Source of the DNA: Bryobacterales bacterium
GTDB lineage: Bacteria > Acidobacteriota > Terriglobia > Bryobacterales > Bryobacteraceae
Reading direction: 5' to 3'
DNA length: 41,556 bases
Assembly: GCA_003136675.1 (NCBI GenBank)
Contig: PLFE01000135.1
Coordinates: 27,189 to 68,744, forward strand
Every line of letters begins with the position of its first letter. Positions within the stretch are counted from its first letter, which is position 1. The notes under the pieces were generated by a model. It did no database searches. It saw nothing but the letters and a program-made list of their open reading frames with translations, and had not been told where the DNA came from. Positions 41,543-41,556 of the stretch are shown one piece after another. Position numbers and translations under genes: made by a program.

Positions 41543-41556
41543 GCTGTTACCCTTAT

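Overview
The window is about 41.6 kb of GC-rich, tightly packed bacterial DNA. The gene content suggests an Acidobacteriota member, probably of the Bryobacterales/Solibacter type. It has a diderm envelope (TamA/BamA, TamB, a SurA-like chaperone, Wza/Wzz), an Acidobacteria-type VWFA-related secreted protein, reg_prop/VIT/TPR envelope proteins and a Solibacter-like REP hairpin. This assignment rests on protein families only; there is no rRNA, tRNA or marker gene to confirm it.

Left edge (1-3798): a minus-strand exopolysaccharide export operon of a CpsB-type PHP phosphatase, a ribbon-helix-helix protein, Wza-like and Wzz-like proteins (the last cut by the edge), then an Fpg-family DNA glycosylase on the plus strand. 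Next (3873-16878): a good sigma70 promoter with a very short leader drives a 13-kb chain of overlapping genes. These encode a beta-propeller protein, a VIT/VWA protein, a 2256-residue TPR solenoid and a membrane-anchored unknown protein, and the chain ends with a PII protein (glnB). A VWFA-related secreted protein faces it, and a 532-bp gap with a cluster of TTGTGCA boxes separates that gene from an orphan NarL-type histidine kinase.

Middle (20902-32140): minus-strand outer-membrane biogenesis genes in two blocks, an exported RbsD/FucU-like protein with tamB, and a TamA/BamA protein with a SurA-like chaperone. Between the blocks sits a plus-strand trio: an extraordinary Trp-run, Cys-rich protein, a DUF1360 membrane protein and a small MCCG-start protein. 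I consider this trio one of the two best candidates for an undescribed system. A ThiF/MoeB-type E1-like enzyme follows.

Right part (33214-40246): a minus-strand type III-A (Csm) CRISPR effector operon, csm1-csm2-csm3-csm4-csm5, continues through overlaps into a D-2-hydroxyacid dehydrogenase and an M50-like membrane protein. The module is unusual. Csm1/Cas10 keeps GGDD but has no HD domain and no zinc ribbon, Csm2 carries a basic Gly/Arg/Pro tail, and Csm4 carries an acidic Pro/Asp/Glu tail with no basic residues. No CRISPR array, cas6, csm6, cas1 or cas2 is visible in the window. The right edge holds a small predicted lipoprotein and a higBA-type toxin-antitoxin pair.

All five convergent gene pairs abut or overlap at their stop codons, leaving no room for ordinary terminators. 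Identifications are by reading the sequence and family knowledge; no database search was run.
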